In this document: piece by piece, positions 7,134 to 13,064 of the stretch
Layout of the letters: each line of letters opens with the position of its first letter
Position numbering within the stretch: the stretch's first letter is position 1
Source: JAHRAH01 sp051009015
GTDB taxonomy: Bacteria > Pseudomonadota > Gammaproteobacteria > Tethybacterales > Persebacteraceae
Length of the DNA stretch: 17,876 nucleotides
Reading direction: 5' to 3'
Assembly: GCA_051009015.1 (NCBI GenBank)
Contig: JBPCWZ010000123.1
Coordinates: 1 to 17,876, forward strand
Notes under the pieces: generated by a model
What the model saw: only the letters and a program-made list of their open reading frames with translations
The model's database searches: none
What the model was told of the DNA's origin: nothing
Program-made: the position numbers and the translations under genes

Positions 7134-8474
7134 ATGACAAAAAGCAAACTTTTGGCGGCGGCATTGGCTGTCGCACTTTGCGCACCGCAAGCGGCTTTTG
7201 CCGCCCGTGACGGCGAGGGAATGGAATACACTTCGGCTTCCGAAGGTTTCTACGGCAGCCTCCGCACCTATTACAGCAGCAACGGCGCGGTCAAAGACAA
7301 CGGCGGCGAGATAACCGCCGATTCTTCCCGTTTGGGCGTTCGCGGCTCATTGGATTTGGGTCATGGCTTGACCGGCTTGTATCGTTACGAGTGGAGCGTT
7401 GATGGCGAAAACGGCGATGCGGTTGGCAACACCCGTTTGTCGTATGTCGGTTTGCGCGGCGGTTTCGGCGAGTTCCAAGTCGGTTCCCTGTGGGAAAACG
7501 ACTACAACTGGGTCACCGCGGCAACCGATGTCGCCACAACCGGCTCCGGCAACTTCGCCCCGCACTTCCGCCGCAAAAACCAGTTCCAATACTCCCTGCC
7601 CGATGTCAATGGCTTTCAGGCGTCTTTCCGTTTTGGAATGGACGGCGAAGGCAAGAATGACGGCGATGTGGAAACTGCTACCGGAATGGCGATGGCTGTG
7701 AGAATCACCACTGCGGGTATGGAACACGACGCAGTGAACCTTACCGGCTTCGGCGGTGATGTTAACATTTCCGTCTCAGCCATTCCCCCCCTGTTTAATG
7801 CGGCTCCCACTACCACTCTGTCGTTCCGCGGCGCTGAGGTAAAAGGTTCCCAAGCCGTTGATGAATGGGCGATTGCTGCCAAATACAGCACGCACGGCTT
7901 CACTTTCGGCGGCGCCTACGAGGTTGCGCCGGATAAGCGCGGTTATCGCGTCCCGGCGGATTTGTCGGCACTTGCGACGAATCCCACAGAGGAAGGATTG
8001 TCTGTTTTCGTCAACATAGAAGATAATAGGGACCAATTAATCGCCCGCAACGGTACCGAGTTGAGGAAACAATTGGAAGTTATTGACCAAGACCAAAGAT
8101 TCTGGGCGTTTCGCATCGGCTATGGTCATGACAACTGGGGCGTAAATGCCTGGTATGGCATACACAACACATCCGAGCGTGGCATTGTTGCCGCCGATGT
8201 CAACAATGGCGCCGCCGCCGCCAGAGGGTATAAGCCCGATGACACGACGATATACTCCATCGCCGGAAACATAGACATGGGCAAGGTAGCCATTGTCGGC
8301 ATCTACGAGCAGAAGGAAAACCAGTGGAAGCAAGAGGACAATGTCTTCCTGCTGAATGCCGATTACAAGTTCACCAGCCGTTCCAAGGCATACATTGCCT
8401 ACATAGCCAACGATTTCCAAACCAACCCCAACAAGGACGACGAAGTCCGCATCGGCTTAAGAATGGATTTCTAA
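7134..8474 (+). CDS. Outer-membrane porin, Gram-negative trimeric type, copy 1
   Basis: 446 residues. Expected to form a 16-strand beta-barrel for diffusion of small solutes across the outer membrane. The first ~23 residues are a classic Sec signal peptide (Lys-rich start, Ala/Leu core, cleavage after AAFA), and the mature chain begins ARDGEGMEY. The protein ends in GLRMDF; a terminal Phe is the usual BAM recognition signal. Alternating aromatic/aliphatic strands with Gly-rich turns run throughout (SSRLGVRGSLDLGHGLTGLYRYEW, split here only by my reading). About 150 residues of the mature N-terminus and the last ~80 are shared with the next two genes, while the middle differs. The ATG at 7134 is preceded by GAGGA; the upstream ATG at 7077 lies before the -10 box and would bypass the signal peptide. 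A strong terminator follows. Confidence 0.92.
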   Translation: MTKSKLLAAALAVALCAPQAAFAARDGEGMEYTSASEGFYGSLRTYYSSNGAVKDNGGEITADSSRLGVRGSLDLGHGLTGLYRYEWSVDGENGDAVGNTRLSYVGLRGGFGEFQVGSLWENDYNWVTAATDVATTGSGNFAPHFRRKNQFQYSLPDVNGFQASFRFGMDGEGKNDGDVETATGMAMAVRITTAGMEHDAVNLTGFGGDVNISVSAIPPLFNAAPTTTLSFRGAEVKGSQAVDEWAIAAKYSTHGFTFGGAYEVAPDKRGYRVPADLSALATNPTEEGLSVFVNIEDNRDQLIARNGTELRKQLEVIDQDQRFWAFRIGYGHDNWGVNAWYGIHNTSERGIVAADVNNGAAAARGYKPDDTTIYSIAGNIDMGKVAIVGIYEQKENQWKQEDNVFLLNADYKFTSRSKAYIAYIANDFQTNPNKDDEVRIGLRMDF

Positions 8475-8500
8475 CCACCCGCGCCCAAAAAGCGCAACCC

Positions 8501-8532
8501 AAAAAAAGCCCGGCACCCGCCGGGCTTTTTTT
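8501..8532 (+). terminator. Intrinsic terminator of porin copy 1
   Basis: GCCCGGC (8508-8514), loop ACCC, GCCGGGC (8519-8525), flanked by A7 and T7 that extend the stem to 14 bp. It starts 27 nt after the porin stop codon. The A/T symmetry also lets it act on the opposite strand. Confidence 0.95.
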
Positions 8533-8548
8533 ATGCCACCATCCCCTT

Positions 8549-8598
8549 CGTCATTCCCGCGAAAGCGGGAATCCAAACGCCGCCGCATCAGCGGCGGC
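8549..8598 (+). repeat. Two-hairpin composite repeat, copy A
   Basis: The dRS3-like palindrome (CGTC at 8549-8552; ATTCCCGC / GAAA / GCGGGAAT at 8553-8572) is followed six bases later by a second perfect hairpin, GCCGCCGC (8579-8586), ATCA, GCGGCGGC (8591-8598). The same first-stem/second-stem layout recurs at 11659-11704 and, inverted, at 11841-11884. Confidence 0.9.
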
Positions 8599-8713
8599 AC
8601 TACGCGAATTGCAGGTGTGGGCGGGCTAACCTCCCCATCATTCCCGCCCCCCAACAACAAAAAAACAACAGCCAGCCACAATTACCCTTAAAAAACCCAT
8701 CCCCGCTGCAGAT

Positions 8714-8747
8714 TAGTGTATAATGATACTTAATGTATAATGATACA
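8714..8747 (+). promoter_or_regulatory. Duplicated -10 element upstream of porin copy 2
   Basis: A 17-bp unit, TAGTGTATAATGATACT (8714-8730), is followed directly by TAATGTATAATGATACA (8731-8747), giving two perfect TATAAT boxes at 8719-8724 and 8736-8741. The equivalent place before porin copy 1 has one box. The downstream box keeps nearly the same distance to the ATG (51 nt against 48). Each unit also contains GTAT-N4-ATAC, a small inverted repeat. No consensus -35 is visible. Confidence 0.75.
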
Positions 8748-8792
8748 GATAAACCGCTCCGGAACAGCCGGGCGGCAACGAGGATAAACACA

Positions 8793-10160
8793 ATGACAAA
8801 AAGCAAACTTTTGGCGGCGGCATTGGCTGTCGCACTCTGCGCACCGCAAGCGGCTTTTGCCGCCCGTGACGGCGAGGGCATGGAATACACTTCGGCTTCC
8901 GAAGGTTTCTACGGCAGCATTCGCACCTACTACAGTAGCAACACCGGCGACACAAACAACGGCGGGCAGATAACCGCCGATTCTTCCCGTTTGGGCGTTC
9001 GCGGCTCGCTGGATTTGGGCCATGGCTTGACCGGCTTGTATCGCTACGAGTGGAGCATAGACGGCGAAAACGGCGACCCGGTTGGCAACACCCGTTTGTC
9101 GTATGTCGGCTTGCGCGGCGGTTTCGGCGAGTTTCAAGCCGGTTCCCTGTGGGAAAACGACTACAACTGGGTCACCGCGGCGACCGACATAGCGACAACC
9201 GGCTCCGGCAACTTCGCCCCGCACTTCCGCCGCAAAAATCAGTTCCAATACACGACGCCGGATGTCAATGGCTTTCAGGCGTCTTTCCGTTTTGGCATGG
9301 ACGGCGCGAGCGAGAATGGCGGTGCCATAAATGCGAGCGGGTCGTTGGGGCTTTCGGAGCTTTCGGCGGGCAGTGCCACATTGACTCTTAGCGGTTTCGG
9401 CGGCACATACGGAGTTCCGATTACCAGTAATATGCATCACACGGATATTGCGGCTTTGATTCCCGGCGAACCTGCTACTGTCGGCGATGCTGAACGATTG
9501 ACATATAGTGTCAACGCCGCCTCCAAAGGTTCCGAAACCGTTGATGAGTGGGCGCTTGCCGGCAAATACAGCACGCACGGCTTCACTTTCGGCGCCGCCT
9601 ATGAGGTTGCTCCGGACCGGCGCGGTTATCAAACGCCGGTAGAGTCGGTAAATGTGGTGGCGGATCCATCTCGGGCAAATGTGTCGGCTTACATCATAGC
9701 CGCGACTGATGGCTTCACGGTGGCTTCGGTGGATGAAGACCACACTTTCTGGGCGTTTCGCTTCGGCTATGGTCAGGACAACTGGGGCGTAAATGCTTGG
9801 TATGGCAAACACAACACTGCCGACCGTGGCACTCCCACCAATGTGGCGGCACAACAAGGCGGTGAAAGCATCGCCGTCTTTAATGCGCGCCGCATTGCCG
9901 CACTTCGCAAAGGGCTCAAGCCGGACGACACAACGGTTTTCTCCATCGCCGGAAATATTGACATGGGCAAAATCGCCCTTGTCGCCATCTACGAGCAGCA
10001 GGAAAACTTGTGGGCGCAAGAGGACAATGTCTTCCTGCTGAATGCGGATTACAAGTTCACCAGCCGTTCCAAGGCATACATCGCCTACATAGCCAACGAT
10101 TTCCAAACCAACCCCAACAAGGATGACGAAGTCCGCATCGGCTTGCGAATGGATTTCTAA
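8793..10160 (+). CDS. Outer-membrane porin, Gram-negative trimeric type, copy 2
   Basis: 455 residues. Its signal peptide is identical to that of the preceding porin, and the next ~150 residues and last ~80 (FTSRSKAYIAYIANDFQTNP, then GLRMDF) are nearly so. It diverges in the middle, about residues 178-245 and 285-340 (for example HHTDIAALIPGEPATVGDAE, and EDHTFWAFRFGYGQDNWGV after a variable loop), where surface loops are expected. Conserved islands between the loops include VDEWALAGKYSTHGFTFG. The pattern of near-identical ends with a variable centre fits recent tandem duplication followed by loop diversification or exchange. It has its own duplicated -10 element and terminator. The ATG at 8793 has GAGGA upstream. 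Confidence 0.92.
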   Translation: MTKSKLLAAALAVALCAPQAAFAARDGEGMEYTSASEGFYGSIRTYYSSNTGDTNNGGQITADSSRLGVRGSLDLGHGLTGLYRYEWSIDGENGDPVGNTRLSYVGLRGGFGEFQAGSLWENDYNWVTAATDIATTGSGNFAPHFRRKNQFQYTTPDVNGFQASFRFGMDGASENGGAINASGSLGLSELSAGSATLTLSGFGGTYGVPITSNMHHTDIAALIPGEPATVGDAERLTYSVNAASKGSETVDEWALAGKYSTHGFTFGAAYEVAPDRRGYQTPVESVNVVADPSRANVSAYIIAATDGFTVASVDEDHTFWAFRFGYGQDNWGVNAWYGKHNTADRGTPTNVAAQQGGESIAVFNARRIAALRKGLKPDDTTVFSIAGNIDMGKIALVAIYEQQENLWAQEDNVFLLNADYKFTSRSKAYIAYIANDFQTNPNKDDEVRIGLRMDF

Positions 10161-10188
10161 CCACCGCAAAACCAAGCGCCAAAAGCGC

Positions 10189-10220
10189 AAAAAAAGCCCG
10201 GCACCCGCCGGGCTTTTCTT
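10189..10220 (+). terminator. Intrinsic terminator of porin copy 2
   Basis: An A tract, GCCCGGC (10196-10202), loop ACCC, GCCGGGC (10207-10213), then TTTTCTT. Stem and loop are the same as in the copy 1 terminator, which supports duplication of the whole transcription unit. Confidence 0.93.
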
Positions 10221-10223
10221 ATC

Positions 10224-10251
10224 CGTCATTCCCGCAACAAAAGCGGTAAAT
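10224..10251 (+). repeat. Degenerate copy of the palindromic repeat
   Basis: CGTCATTCCCGC (10224-10235) matches the left part of the repeat, but the loop is longer and the right arm is eroded to GCGGTAAAT (10243-10251). It lies just after the copy 2 terminator, the same place as the intact copy after porin copy 1. Confidence 0.7.
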
Positions 10252-10315
10252 ATGCGAAAAAAACAACAGGGCGTAATTAAAGGGTTGTAATAAAAGCATA
10301 AAGGCGGGGGCGATG

Positions 10316-10351
10316 GGGTATTATGTGTTGATACCCGCCGAAAAGCGCGGG
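10316..10351 (+). promoter_or_regulatory. Putative promoter and leader hairpins of porin copy 3
   Basis: TATTAT (10319-10324) is 47 nt before the ATG, the same spacing as in copy 1. It lies within the inverted repeat GGGTAT (10316-10321) / ATACCC (10331-10336), a possible operator over the -10. CCCGC (10334-10338) can also pair with GCGGG (10347-10351) in the leader. The sequence is unrelated to the promoters of copies 1 and 2, so this gene may be regulated separately. Confidence 0.4.
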
Positions 10352-10371
10352 CAAACAACAAGGAAACAAAG

Positions 10372-11541
10372 ATGAAAAAGAAACTTCTGACTACGCTTCT
10401 GGCGGCGGTGCTTTGCACTCCGCAGGTTGCGTTCGCCGCTCGCGATGGCGAGGGCATGGAATACACTTCGGCTTCCGAAGGGTTCTACGGCAGCATTCGC
10501 ACGATGTATACGAGCAAAGCGGGCGCGGACAAAACCAACGGCGGCAAGATTCAAGCGGATGGTTCCCGTTTGGGCGTTCGCGGCACGCTGGATTTGGGCC
10601 ATGGCTTGACCGGCTTGTATCGCTACGAGTGGAGCGTATCCGGCGACAACGGCTCGGCGATTGGCAATACCCGCCTTTCGTATGTCGGCTTGCGCGGCTC
10701 ATGGGGCGAGTTCCAAGTCGGTTCCCATTGGGAAAACGATTACAACTGGGTCACGGCGGCAACTGATGTTGCCACGACCGGCTCCGGTAATTTCGCACCG
10801 CACTTCCGCCGCAAAAACTCATTCCAATACGCCACGCCGGATATAAACGGCTTTCAAGGTTCATTCCGCTTTGGTTTGGATGGCAACGCCAAGACGGACG
10901 GCGGTCCGGCGCCGATTGAGGCGGTTAGCGTGAGGGTGAGTGTGGGTGTTGTGAATAACGATGTACCGGTAAATGTGTTAGCCGCAACTGCCCCTTCCGA
11001 GAATGTTGACGAATGGGCGATTGCTGCCAAATACAGCACCCACGGCTTCACTTTCGGCGGCGCTTATGAAGTTAGACCGGATGCCTTGCGTAGTCAAGTT
11101 TTGACTGCTTCTGGTGTTGCGACTAATGCTGGTGTAGTTACTATTACTCCCTCAGACGGCAAAGCCGAAGATGCCACTTTCTGGGCGCTTCGCATGGGCT
11201 ATGGTCAGGACAACTGGTCGGTGAATGGTTGGTATGGCGAGCATAACACCAGCGACTTGAAAGGTCAGGTTCGCGCCGGGGCTGCGATTGCGGATGTCAC
11301 CCAGCAAGACACGAAAATCTTTTCGGTTGCCGGAAACATTGACCTGGGCAAGTTTGCGGTTGTCGGCATCTTTGAAACGAATGAAAATCCGGCGGCGGAG
11401 GAAGATTCCGTATTCATCGCCAATGTGGATTACAAATTCACCAGCCGCTCAAAGGCATACCTCGCCTACATAGCCAACGACTTTGATTCCAGCCCCAACA
11501 AGGCGGACGAAGTTCGCGTAGGCTTGCGCATGGACTTCTAA
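10372..11541 (+). CDS. Outer-membrane porin, Gram-negative trimeric type, copy 3
   Basis: 389 residues, shorter than its two neighbours. The signal peptide differs in sequence (MKKKLLTTLLAAVLCTPQ, then VAFA) but the mature start ARDGEGMEYTSASEGFYGS is the same. Conserved blocks include GLYRYEWSVSGDNG, NDYNWVTAATDVATTGSGNF and the C-terminal GLRMDF. The loops at about 185-215 and 240-270 are short and unlike those of copies 1 and 2. It is the most divergent of the three, so it either branched off first or is the ancestral locus. RBS AAGGA near 10360-10364. It ends in its own terminator. Confidence 0.92.
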   Translation: MKKKLLTTLLAAVLCTPQVAFAARDGEGMEYTSASEGFYGSIRTMYTSKAGADKTNGGKIQADGSRLGVRGTLDLGHGLTGLYRYEWSVSGDNGSAIGNTRLSYVGLRGSWGEFQVGSHWENDYNWVTAATDVATTGSGNFAPHFRRKNSFQYATPDINGFQGSFRFGLDGNAKTDGGPAPIEAVSVRVSVGVVNNDVPVNVLAATAPSENVDEWAIAAKYSTHGFTFGGAYEVRPDALRSQVLTASGVATNAGVVTITPSDGKAEDATFWALRMGYGQDNWSVNGWYGEHNTSDLKGQVRAGAAIADVTQQDTKIFSVAGNIDLGKFAVVGIFETNENPAAEEDSVFIANVDYKFTSRSKAYLAYIANDFDSSPNKADEVRVGLRMDF

Positions 11542-11591
11542 CCAAAGTCAAAAAAGCACCCCGGCGGAAAAGCGCAAAAGCGCCCCGCCCC

Positions 11592-11624
11592 AAAAAGCCC
11601 GGCAAAAAAAGCCGGGCTTTTTTT
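11592..11624 (+). terminator. Intrinsic terminator of porin copy 3
   Basis: AAAAA, GCCCGGC (11597-11603), a seven-A loop, GCCGGGC (11611-11617), then T7. The stem is the same as after the other two porins, with a different loop. Confidence 0.95.
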
Positions 11625-11643
11625 ATGAGTAATCCCCCATAAT

Positions 11644-11704
11644 CGTCATTCCCCCCTTCGTCATTCCCGCGAAAGCGGGAATCCAACGCGCCGCAAAGCG
11701 GCGC
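11644..11704 (+). repeat. Two-hairpin composite repeat, copy B, with a partial unit before it
   Basis: A partial CGTCATTCCC (11644-11653) precedes a full palindrome (CGTC at 11659, ATTCCCGC / GAAA / GCGGGAAT at 11663-11682). Five bases on comes a second perfect hairpin, GCGCCGC (11688-11694), AAA, GCGGCGC (11698-11704). The layout is that of copy A with a different second stem. Confidence 0.9.
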
Positions 11705-11750
11705 CCAATAACGAGTGCGCTAAAACGCGCCCTAAACATTTTGCCAAATG

Positions 11751-11767
11751 CGGCGGCAAAGCCGCCG
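11751..11767. repeat. GC hairpin with AAA loop
   Basis: CGGCGGC (11751-11757), AAA, GCCGCCG (11761-11767). It resembles the second hairpin of the composite repeats but does not sit directly next to an intact first palindrome. Confidence 0.8.
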
Positions 11768-11807
11768 TTTGCGCTCCCGCGCAAATAGCCATTTGCCAAA
11801 GAAATGG

Positions 11808-11831
11808 ATTCCCGCTTTCGCGGGAATGACG
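11808..11831 (-). repeat. Palindromic repeat, inverted full copy
   Basis: ATTCCCGC (11808-11815), TTTC, GCGGGAAT (11820-11827), GACG: the complement of the standard unit, so this copy points left. Read on the minus strand it is not followed by a perfect second hairpin, only by TTTGGCAAAT-like sequence. Confidence 0.92.
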
Positions 11832-11840
11832 GTTATAACG

Positions 11841-11884
11841 CGCCGCTTTCGCGGCGATGGATTCCTGCCTTCGCAGGAATGACG
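11841..11884 (-). repeat. Two-hairpin composite repeat, copy C, inverted, with a compensated stem
   Basis: On the minus strand the first palindrome (11884-11861) reads ATTCCTGC / GAAG / GCAGGAAT: a C-to-T change in one arm is matched by G-to-A in the other, so pairing is kept. Four bases on comes the second hairpin, CGCCGC / GAAA / GCGGCG (11856-11841). The layout equals copies A and B. Confidence 0.88.
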
Positions 11885-11885
11885 G

Positions 11886-11914
11886 TTGACAATCGCAAAT
11901 TTTTATGGCATAAT
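11886..11914 (+). promoter_or_regulatory. Near-consensus sigma70 promoter of the 78-codon gene
   Basis: TTGACA (11886-11891), a 17-nt spacer and CATAAT (11909-11914), with an extended -10 TG at 11906-11907. This is the best promoter match in the window. The -35 begins two bases after the inverted repeat that ends at 11884. A start near 11921 gives a leader of about 30 nt. Confidence 0.85.
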
Positions 11915-11951
11915 AGCAAGCAAGGCATTTTTACGCAAAAGGAGGTGACCA

Positions 11952-12188
11952 ATGCCAACAAAAACAAAAGGCAGGGCGGGAATAACAACCGACCCCTGGC
12001 GCCGCAAAGGCGAGTGGGAGCACAAGTATCCCAAAATGTCCAATTGGCGGGAGACGGGACCGTTCCGCAAAAACGCCGCCATCGCATGGGAAAACGAACA
12101 AGGCGAGCGCGGCTACGAAACATCAAACGGCGGCGACGACCAGCGCAACCCGCGCGCCACGCGGTACGGTTACCAGTTTGATTTTTAA
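11952..12188 (+). CDS. Hypothetical 78-residue protein, probably highly expressed
   Basis: I do not recognise this protein. It is hydrophilic and rich in Trp, Arg, Lys, Glu and Asn (WRRKGEWEHKYP, SNWRETGPFRKN, AIAWENEQGERGY), with no signal peptide or membrane segment, and ends RYGYQFDF. The case for a real gene is its signals: a near-consensus promoter, AAGGAGGTGA (11939-11948) that pairs with the 16S 3' end over ten bases, a 6-nt gap from GGAGG to the ATG, and an intrinsic terminator 8 nt after the stop. It is therefore a compact single-gene unit. The composition would suit a nucleic-acid- or ribosome-associated protein, but that is a guess. DUF2971 follows on the same strand beyond the terminator. 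Confidence 0.7.
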   Translation: MPTKTKGRAGITTDPWRRKGEWEHKYPKMSNWRETGPFRKNAAIAWENEQGERGYETSNGGDDQRNPRATRYGYQFDF

Positions 12189-12196
12189 CCGGTGCG

Positions 12197-12224
12197 AAAA
12201 GGACGGCGAAAAGCCGTCCTTTTT
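12197..12224 (+). terminator. Intrinsic terminator after the 78-codon gene
   Basis: AAAA, GGACGGC (12201-12207), loop GAAAA, GCCGTCC (12213-12219), then T5 (12220-12224) and a further T-rich stretch. It begins 8 nt after the stop codon. Confidence 0.93.
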
Positions 12225-12250
12225 GTTTTGGCGCACGAGCAGGCAAACCG

Positions 12251-13012
12251 ATGAAACACAAAACCGGCAAAAATCCCAACGCCCTTTATCAATATCGCCC
12301 GTCATCCATGTGGGCGCTTGATAACTTGTTTTGCGGCGTTATCTACTTTCGCTCGCCCCGCGAGTTTAATGACCCTTACGATTGCCGGACGCCGCCTGTC
12401 TTGCGCGATTTGACCGACAAGCAATTGGCTTTTTTGCGCCGGACAAACCCGAAAATTTGGGGCATCCCCGCCGATAACGATTTTGTGCCGAAAGGCAAGT
12501 TCATCGCCAAAGTCAATAAAGAACTGCGGCGGCGGCACAAAAGAGTCACCGAAAAATGCGGGGTTGCCTGTTTTTCCAGACGCAACGACAACTTGCTTAT
12601 GTGGTCGCATTACGCCGGTGGCGGCAGGGGGTTTTGCCTTGAGTTTTATGACGGCAACCCCGCCCTGAACTTGGGATATGATGTCAAATACCGGAAGCAG
12701 TTTCCGGTTGCTTACGGCTATATTAAGGCATTGGCGGAAGGGCGGGAAACTTCGCAATACACGGAGTTATTGCTCACGCACAAATATCGGGAGTGGGAAT
12801 ACGAGGAAGAAGTGCGGATGTTTCGGGGCAAATCCGGCAAACTGGCTTATCCCTTCGAGTCGCTCAAAGCCGTCTATCTCGGCACCGAAGCGACGGATTG
12901 CACCAAAGCGCTCATTCGCGCTATCGCCGGAGAGAAATATCCGCATGTCGCATTGAAAGAATGCCGACTTAGTGAAGATGAATGCCGGGTGGAGTTTGAT
13001 GATATGCGCTAA
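12251..13012 (+). CDS. DUF2971 domain-containing protein
   Basis: 253 residues, a typical full length. Family hallmarks are the N-terminal LYQYRP (12-17), IYFRSPREFNDPYDC (31-45), the central GVACFSRRNDNLLMWSHYA (104-122) followed by GRGFCLEF (125-132), and YREWEYEEEVRMF (179-191). The molecular role of DUF2971 is not established; members are often reported in accessory and defence-associated regions. No transmembrane segment is present. The start at 12251 is only 26 nt after the preceding terminator, and I see neither a promoter nor a strong RBS in that gap, so expression may rest on terminator read-through. A short inverted repeat ATTGCC / GGCAAT (13012-13030) lies at the stop codon but lacks a T tract. 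Confidence 0.85.
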   Translation: MKHKTGKNPNALYQYRPSSMWALDNLFCGVIYFRSPREFNDPYDCRTPPVLRDLTDKQLAFLRRTNPKIWGIPADNDFVPKGKFIAKVNKELRRRHKRVTEKCGVACFSRRNDNLLMWSHYAGGGRGFCLEFYDGNPALNLGYDVKYRKQFPVAYGYIKALAEGRETSQYTELLLTHKYREWEYEEEVRMFRGKSGKLAYPFESLKAVYLGTEATDCTKALIRAIAGEKYPHVALKECRLSEDECRVEFDDMR

Positions 13013-13052
13013 TTGCCGGTTTTTGGCAATGATAAAAGCGGGCGGGGTATAT

Positions 13053-13058
13053 TATAAT
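13053..13058 (+). promoter_or_regulatory. Putative -10 box of the purine-catabolic operon
   Basis: TATAAT with six bases before the alc ATG at 13065, so initiation at the usual distance would fall on or next to the A of the start codon. No Shine-Dalgarno lies between. No good -35 is seen at 17 nt; TTGGCA (13023-13028) pairs only with an overlapping TATATT (13048-13053) at 19 nt. Confidence 0.5.
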
Positions 13059-13064
13059 TAGCCG

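Larger units (their letters stand above)
8475..8792. other. Intergenic region between porin copies 1 and 2
   Basis: 318 nt without a gene. In order it holds the copy 1 terminator (8501-8532), a two-hairpin composite repeat (8549-8598), an A/C-rich stretch shared with the region before copy 1 (about 8650-8710), and the duplicated -10 element of copy 2 (8714-8747). Confidence 0.85.
11542..11951. other. Repeat island between porin copy 3 and the orphan small gene
   Basis: 410 nt without a supported gene. It contains the copy 3 terminator, a partial and a full forward repeat with its GC hairpin (11644-11704), a separate GC hairpin (11751-11767), two inverted copies (11808-11831 and 11861-11884) and the promoter of the 78-codon gene. 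Nearly all of 11644-11884 can fold into local hairpins. Confidence 0.85.

Noticed and set aside
8730..10466. 578-codon open frame antisense to porin copy 2
   Set aside because: Its translation is the complement of strongly conserved porin codons, and similar antisense frames appear opposite the other porins. It has no start signals or recognisable domains. The porin reading has a signal peptide, a C-terminal Phe, an RBS and a terminator.
6582..11884. CGTCATTCCC repeats considered as a CRISPR array
   Set aside because: Copies are far apart, in both orientations, with no regular spacers and no cas genes; they are dispersed palindromic elements.
13012..13030. ATTGCC/GGCAAT hairpin as a DUF2971 terminator
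   Set aside because: A six-base stem with no T run after it; too weak to call.
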